Shown here: positions 58,890 to 64,000 of the stretch, one piece after another
Layout of the letters: every line of letters starts with the position of its first letter
Numbering within the stretch: the first letter of the stretch is position 1
Source: Amoebophrya sp. A120
Taxonomy: Eukaryota; Sar; Dinophyceae; Syndiniales; Amoebophryaceae
Reading direction: 5' to 3'
Assembly: GCA_905178155.1 (NCBI GenBank)
Contig: CAJINV010000008.1
Coordinates: 3,956,793-4,020,792, forward strand
Length of the DNA stretch: 64,000 nt
Program-made: the position numbers and the translations under genes
Notes under the pieces: generated by a model
Told to the model about the DNA's origin: nothing
Seen by the model: the letters and a program-made list of their open reading frames with translations, nothing else
Databases searched by the model: none

Positions 58890-60285
58890 TTTTGACTGCA
58901 ATTAAGTACCGTACAGGGATTTGACGAGTGGTGGTGGAACGGTGACCAGTATACCGTGGTCGACGGAAAGGTGAACAAAAGTTTCAATTTTTTTCAGTTC
59001 CGACATCCTGATCCTATTAGATCACAAAGTGAAAATCTTCCACAGAAGGTTACAGAGTCAAAGACAACGTCAGAATGTTGGTATTAATAAATACACCTAC
59101 TGGAGGCTCGACGCCACCGCAGTAGTAAGTTGTAGTTCGTGTTTCAGTTTCGTACTACAGTGTAGTTGTTTCGTTTTTGTCAAAACTAAATACAGAAGTA
59201 GAAACTTCTCTTGAAAAACAGGCTGCAAAAGCTTGATACTCGTGAAGTGAATGAGGTAAGCAGAACGAAAGTGATACAAACAATATTTTCAAAAACATGA
59301 AACACATATGTGATTTCAGATAGAAAAATCCAAAAGCACTACGACACCTTGCGAATTTCTCCGCGACGACAAATAATATCAACTTCGCAGTCACAATCTC
59401 GTGAAAGCATACGTTTCGCTAGCCAGTAACTGCACGGGAGGAAAGGGCATTGGCATAAGAACGGAGGACAGCACGCCGAGAGACGTACTGATTTCCGGAT
59501 GTGCGCCTTGAGTCCGCCGAGGAAGAGGAAGATGAGCCTGCCTCGCAATTCATGGTCGTGTGCCGCAGCCGCCCTGTCCCGCGACATCAAAAGGAAAAAC
59601 TGCTACCGTATCGATCAACAACTACGACGAGAAACCATTGCTCAAAACTGTGTTTCCCTATGATATGCTCGATCGGTTTCAACATGTCAGTGCCCATGCA
59701 TGGAGGTAATGCTCTAGATTAAGTGAAGAACGGTCGGTCGCATGATCTACCACGAGTAAGATCGGTTATAAGGCGGGCGGCGCATGTTTATTTCGAATAT
59801 GTTGGAGTTCTTGAACAAAGAGTTAGGTTGTCTCTACTTACGCGTTGTTCACGACAATGACAATGTAAGTTTTCCATCATGAATGTCGTCCTGGGCGTCT
59901 CCTAGAGGAACCGACCTCCATCTCACACCGACGCAGATCCCAAAGAACAGACACGGAGAAGTGTCGGTGAAAAACTTGAAAAAATGTTATTGAGTGTATT
60001 CAAAACGCCGGAAGCCTACGATAATTGCTGAACAATGAATTAAGATCTCATTTTTTTCGCCGCTCCCTCTCGTATCATTTTGATCGTTTTCCTAACGCCT
60101 ATCGCACCAGGCGCCAGCAGCGATCCCCTCCCACACCCGCCTGTAAGTTTTTCTACAGTAGAAGGAGCTAGTTAGTCTTCATTTCTCTCGTCGCCAAGAG
60201 ACTTAATTCGTGAACTTTAACTTTTGTGCCTCTTCTTCCATTCATACATAACTACAACCCCACGACAAAGTAGAAACCAATCATC
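58890..60285. other. Intergenic, no firm gene
   Basis: A coding-like fragment at about 59501-59600 (ESAEEEEDEPASQFMVVC) has no convincing splice partners. The rest is AT-leaning without recognisable content. Confidence 0.4.
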
Positions 60286-61547
60286 ATGCCCCCACCCCCC
60301 GGTCGGGCGGGCGCGAACCAGCGCGACCGAGTTTTGGAGCAGGAGGACGCGGACTTGATCCAGATCCCCAAATGGCTCCGTGAGCACGAGTTGGTCTCCC
60401 GAGATTTTGTGCTTCTATTCCACAACCGCTACACCCACCGACAGGTCCGCAAAGTGCTGCTCTCCCTCCTCTGGCTCGCCGGCGCGGCCTATTTCCGGTC
60501 CCAGATCTACATCATCTTCTCCGGCATCGGGTTCATTTTTCTCTTATGAAATGTAACAGTGTCTGGGTCTGGAAGAATTCACGTTTGTCATGCTTGTCTG
60601 GCATGACTCTTAAATCTGTCACGCACGTTACCCAAGACCTCCGTTTTTCTGTGATGCAGAAGCGCAGTTTGTCATGCAGAATAGGCAACACCTAGGAGCT
60701 CAGAAACTTGTCATGCTGAGCCAGCACTTGTGGCCGCTTCATGATACGCCAACCAGCATCACAAGTTCCCAGACCCAGACACTTTTACATTTGATATCTC
60801 TCCCTCGGCGCCCGGGCAGAGGACGACGACGGGGTGTCCGCCTACAGCGTCTTCAACCGCGGGGCTCGGCATATGGATGTGTCAGGTTTGAAATCATCAG
60901 AGTTGAAATAGTTTGTCATGCATAAAATGGATGCCAGTTGGAGCCCAGTTTTCAAGTGGCGCATGACAAGTTTTGTTGGTGCCTAAATCCAGTTTGTAAT
61001 GCTGTTTGGGTAAGGAAGACACGTTTTGTCATGCTACTTTGGCGGCTCTATTTGATTTCTACCCCTCAACAGGCTTGCAATCTGCCTCCCTTGCCTACTC
61101 TGCAAGACAGGCACTTTGTGGGTTGCATTTTATGCATCGCAAATTATTTCAACTTTGACGATTTCAATCCTGACGCTTCCATACGGCACCTCCTCGGCGA
61201 CCTGCGGCCGGACCAGATAGACCGGGAAAACCGTGGGGTCGCGCACATGGGCGGTGGTGGGGGAAATGGTGGCGGAGGCTTGGGGGGAGACTTTGCTATG
61301 AACTGCAAAAGTATCGTATTCGTAGTATTGCAATGCAAATTAGCTCAGCATGACAAATGGAATTTCTCATGCTGATTTAGCTTGAAACAGAAATTTGTCT
61401 TGCATGATTGCGATTAGTACGACGAGTACGATACTTTTGCACAGCATATGTGCCGGCGCGGAGCAAATGAAGTCCAAGGACGCGAACAAACCTTGCGCGT
61501 GTGGCTCAGGAAAGAAAACGAAAAAGTGCTGCGGCGCGGTTAGGTAG
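60286..61547 (+). CDS. SAYSD1: SAYSvFN-domain membrane protein with C-terminal SEC-C motif
   Basis: Exons 60286-60544, 60802-60871, 61189-61296 and 61454-61547 sum to 531 nt, giving 176 residues. All three introns are introners. Order: Pro-rich N-terminus, helix IPKWLREHELVSRD, hydrophobic hairpin LLSLLWLAGAAYFRSQIYII to IGFIFL (about 58-88), SAYSVFNRGARHLLGDL (99-115) with the following QIDRE, which is the SAYSvFN signature, a Gly-rich linker, then KPCACGSGKKTKKCCG (158-173), a SEC-C zinc-binding motif. Human SAYSD1 is an ER membrane protein linked to quality control of translocation-stalled ribosomes; that function is inferred by family only. The SEC-C tail, familiar from bacterial SecA, is absent from human SAYSD1 as far as I know. 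The first two introner removals rebuild the SAYSvFN signature; the third joins the SEC-C exon in frame. Confidence 0.88.
60545..60796. mobile_element. Introner, family A, in SAYSvFN gene
   Basis: Ends TATGAAATGTAACAGTGTCT and AGACACTTTTACATTTGATA, duplication TCTCT perfect. Removing 257 nt gives FIFLSLGARAEDD. Confidence 0.92.
60872..61183. mobile_element. Introner, family C, in SAYSvFN gene
   Basis: Ends TATGGATGTGTCAGG and CCTGACGCTTCCATA, duplication CGGCA perfect. Removing 317 nt joins NRGAR to HLLGDL inside the conserved domain. Closely similar to the copy at 25584. Confidence 0.93.
61297..61448. mobile_element. Introner, family B, in SAYSvFN gene
   Basis: Ends TATGAACTGCAAAAGTATCG and CGATACTTTTGCACAGCATA; flanks TTTGC/TGTGC match 4 of 5. 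Removal to 61453 gives GGDFAGAEQMKSK just before the SEC-C motif. Confidence 0.9.
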
Positions 61548-62613
61548 CGACTGCCTGCTTCGTCGTGTTGCGTCAGGATCAAGAACAGAGATCCTAGCCG
61601 CGTACTCGAGTGGACGACCAAGCCGGAGCGATCGCTGCGCTAACGCCGACGACAGCCTGTGCTGCAAAAATAAAACACACGAATAGAAATAGAATGTACG
61701 TACAGAAGTAGAACGCTAACCATCTAGCGCATGGACATAAATACGTTCGCGATATGCTCCAAATCGAAATCCAATCCAGCACAAGCATAAGCATAAGCAA
61801 GAAGAGACTGAATGCCTGCCACACTTCCGGTGCACAAGTGTAAAGTTGCTGTGAGTCAGACGAGATGCTTTTTTTCGTGTTCCTTCAGGAGTACTTACAG
61901 ATAATACTTCACGCCATTGGATCGGTAATTGTATTGTTATTTGACCGAATAAAAGCAAACCAGTATGCGAAGCACGAGCGTGCGTCGCGCGGGCGTATGG
62001 TGCGTCTTTGCCTTTGATGTTACGCAATCTTCATGACGCCTGAATGACCAAGACAAGTGATACAATCGTAGGGGAATTATTCAGGGAAAGCTCGTTTCGC
62101 GTTCTCACGTATTGCTCGTTAATCTGGAATCTCGATCTTTCTTCCTACAGCATGCATTATGTTGACGGCAATTGACGATGACCTTCCTTAGGGGCAAAAA
62201 GCACGAACACTAAAAGAAAAGAAAGAAAGGTACAAGCACGCAAGAAACAGTAGCACAACTACAAATCTATCATTCAAGCGGTGGTTTCTGCTCGTGAGCG
62301 TGAACATAATTTTGACGTGACGAGAGTAAGTTCGTTGTGTGACACGGAAGCCATAACTAAATACTCTCTGTTAAACAGAGAGGTAGTTCGTACGAAAAAA
62401 AATCGTCGAGGCGGGAATGAAAATCGTCGTCCGTTCTCCGTTGTAGATCGCGTTGTTGTAAAAGTCATGACGCGACTCAAATAGAAAAGTGTAATTTTCG
62501 ATTTGCCGTAAAGAACTAAAAGTAATAACTTCTTTTTCTTTTGTGCCACTGTTGCGCAATTCTTCCATTGTGTTCGGTGCAACGCTGTTGAGCAGTAGGC
62601 GGAAACTGTCAAG
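61548..62613. other. Intergenic, no gene seen
   Basis: Short frames only, none supported. Confidence 0.5.
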
Positions 62614-63605
62614 ATGACGCGTATCAAGTCGAAGTACGGGAAGCGCCTGAGCATCTCTGCGCAGTTGCTGGCTCTGCCGCTAACCTTTCCGGGGGAGGAT
62701 CATTTAAGTACTTCTTTTCGATTTTTTCAACATGGAAATGCAAATGGATAAAATTAAAAGTTCTATGCATAATGATGTGTCGCATTTTTCCTTTCGTACA
62801 CGCCAACACTGATGTAGGGGGACGGTGATGTAAGCCAAGAAGCCAAAAACGCGCTCGGGGACAAGATATTAATATACAAGCAGGTTGGTGCGTCAATGCG
62901 TACGAGAACTTGCGGGGTACGCAGAACATCCCCCCGCCGGACGATGAGTACGACCGTGCGGCGGGCGTTTCGCTGAGCGATGTGGTGCACGCGGACGGCT
63001 CGGTATTGAACTGATTTGCTTACTTTTTTTCGTTATGCGGATGTTGGATGTAGCTCTGCAGGTGCGTATGGTCATACACCCTTATGGACGATTGGTAGTA
63101 AGAGTGGGTGGCCGAGAATCGAATTAGCATAGAAGTTCGCGCCTCCGGTTGGGAGAGCGATGGGCTACCGAGGTACGTCCGGGGGCGTATCTACATCAAT
63201 CAATATCAATCGAAATAGAATAATAACCAAAATAAACGCAACAACAAACAGGCCTCTGTTTTGGAGAAGGAGCTGGTGAAGAAGACGGGGAAGGATAAGA
63301 TGGTTGAACAGGAGGAAGCACAAGCGGGCGGCGTGAGCTCTAGCACTAGCGTGCCGACTGGAGAAATGTTGGAAGCCCGCATCAGACAACTCGCAAAAAA
63401 AACGCCTGCGTTGGATGAAGAAGACGACCTACCTTTCATCGACGCGTTAAAACGACTTGCTGATCAACTCGAAGAAGTGCAAAAGGCGGGAACAAGGAAA
63501 CTGAGCCCGGAAGAACACGATATCATCGTCGCGAGCACAAGAGCCCAGCGAGCGGCCGTGATTTACCGCGGCGACCGCTCCGCGACGGACAATGGTTGGT
63601 ACTAA
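62614..63605 (+). CDS. Small hypothetical protein, three exons
   Basis: Exons 62614-62707, 62884-63002 and 63252-63605 join in phase (GTACTT...AAGCAG, phase 1; GTATTG...AAACAG, phase 0) to give 188 residues. The N-terminus is basic (MTRIKSKYGKRLSIS) and followed by a hydrophobic stretch (AQLLALPLTFPG), which could act as an organelle-targeting or signal sequence. Next come NAYENLRGTQNIPPPDDEYD and a helical, acidic second half (ARIRQLAKK, FIDALKRLADQLEEVQK). No family is recognised. If the second intron is not spliced, the frame closes at 63014 with 74 residues. Confidence 0.55.
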
Positions 63606-64000
63606 TGGCGCCACTGCCGGTGAGGTGACGCAAGGTCGCTCGAGATTTTTAATCATTTTTTGCAAGAGTAAAGAGCAAAGCTGTGCCAAGCTGATTTACA
63701 AAAAATTAAGTTACGTGAGATTGACTCAGCCAGGAATTTACACCCTAAACCTAATATATTAAATTAATTTTTTTATAAATATATTGCTATTTTCGGACAG
63801 TGCCCGAGCCGAATTCTGAAAGTTTTCCCATCTGTTTAACGAGTGTGATATTTTTTCTGTGCAGAATTTAGAATTGTGAATGCCAACGATGTTAATATTT
63901 AATTATGTATGCGATTTCGCTTTTCATTCTTGAGGAGCTGACTAGGTCTAGAAAAATGGATGTGGTTTAGGTCCTCGTGCAATAGCTTTCATGTCCATGA
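63606..64000. other. AT-rich 3' flank, no gene seen
   Basis: Strongly AT-rich, with TTAATTTTTTTATAAATATA-type runs. Nothing recognised. Confidence 0.5.

Noticed and set aside
59501-59722. Fragment containing FMVVCRSRP, reminiscent of a kinesin motor start
   Set aside because: No P-loop or other kinesin motif is nearby and no in-phase exons were found.
1-64000. Spliced-leader, rRNA or tRNA genes
   Set aside because: I looked for leader-like and conserved RNA motifs and saw none. A covariance search would be needed to exclude divergent tRNAs.

Overview
The window looks like nuclear DNA of a protist with many introns, most likely an alveolate and probably a parasitic dinoflagellate of the Amoebophrya/Syndiniales type. 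Eighteen protein genes can be supported and all lie on the + strand. Nearly all are broken up by introns. Many of those introns are mobile insertions (introners) rather than ordinary GT-AG introns. Repeat-bounded introners and non-canonical introns are, to my knowledge, reported for Amoebophrya. The lineage call is inference and rests on no marker gene.

Layout. 1-4.7 kb: no gene; GC-rich islands, a three-copy 34-bp repeat and one decayed introner. 4.7-7.2 kb: unrecognised acidic protein. 9.2-11.5 kb: GNAT acetyltransferase. 15.2-16.2 kb: possible SAM-domain protein. 16.8-17.8 kb: PG-rich (STPGR/SHIPPO) axonemal-type protein. 19.1-21.4 kb: AGC-type protein kinase with an N-myristoylation signal. 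22.4-22.8 kb: small coiled-coil protein. 23.9-28.6 kb: large single-pass membrane protein with Ser/Thr-rich stretches. 28.8-29.6 kb: charged protein. 31.1-33.6 kb: KDEL-receptor-like membrane protein. 35.5-37.4 kb: GINS subunit PSF1. 38.0-38.5 kb: small hypothetical. 38.7-42.7 kb: coiled-coil protein with an N-myristoylation signal. 44.2-45.4 kb: zinc-ribbon-like protein. 46.9-48.8 kb: EF-hand protein. 49.8-52.6 kb: four-helix tetraspanin-like membrane protein. 53.4-58.9 kb: 1313-residue coiled-coil/low-complexity protein. 60.3-61.5 kb: SAYSvFN protein with a SEC-C tail. 62.6-63.6 kb: small hypothetical.

The main signal is a set of 28 short elements (about 100-410 bp, nine sequence families), 27 of them inside coding exons. 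Nearly all begin TAT and end ATA, carry inverted terminal repeats and are flanked by 5-bp target duplications. Removing the element plus one duplication copy restores the reading frame exactly. In the fully reconstructed genes the summed exons are a multiple of three and rebuild conserved motifs (PSF1, kinase, SAYSvFN, EF-hand). The cut ends are not consistently GT-AG, so these introns appear to be recognised or folded through their inverted ends. Ordinary GT-AG introns sit beside them in the same genes.

The genes do not form a pathway. They are unrelated housekeeping, cytoskeletal, signalling and surface-protein genes sharing one transcriptional direction.
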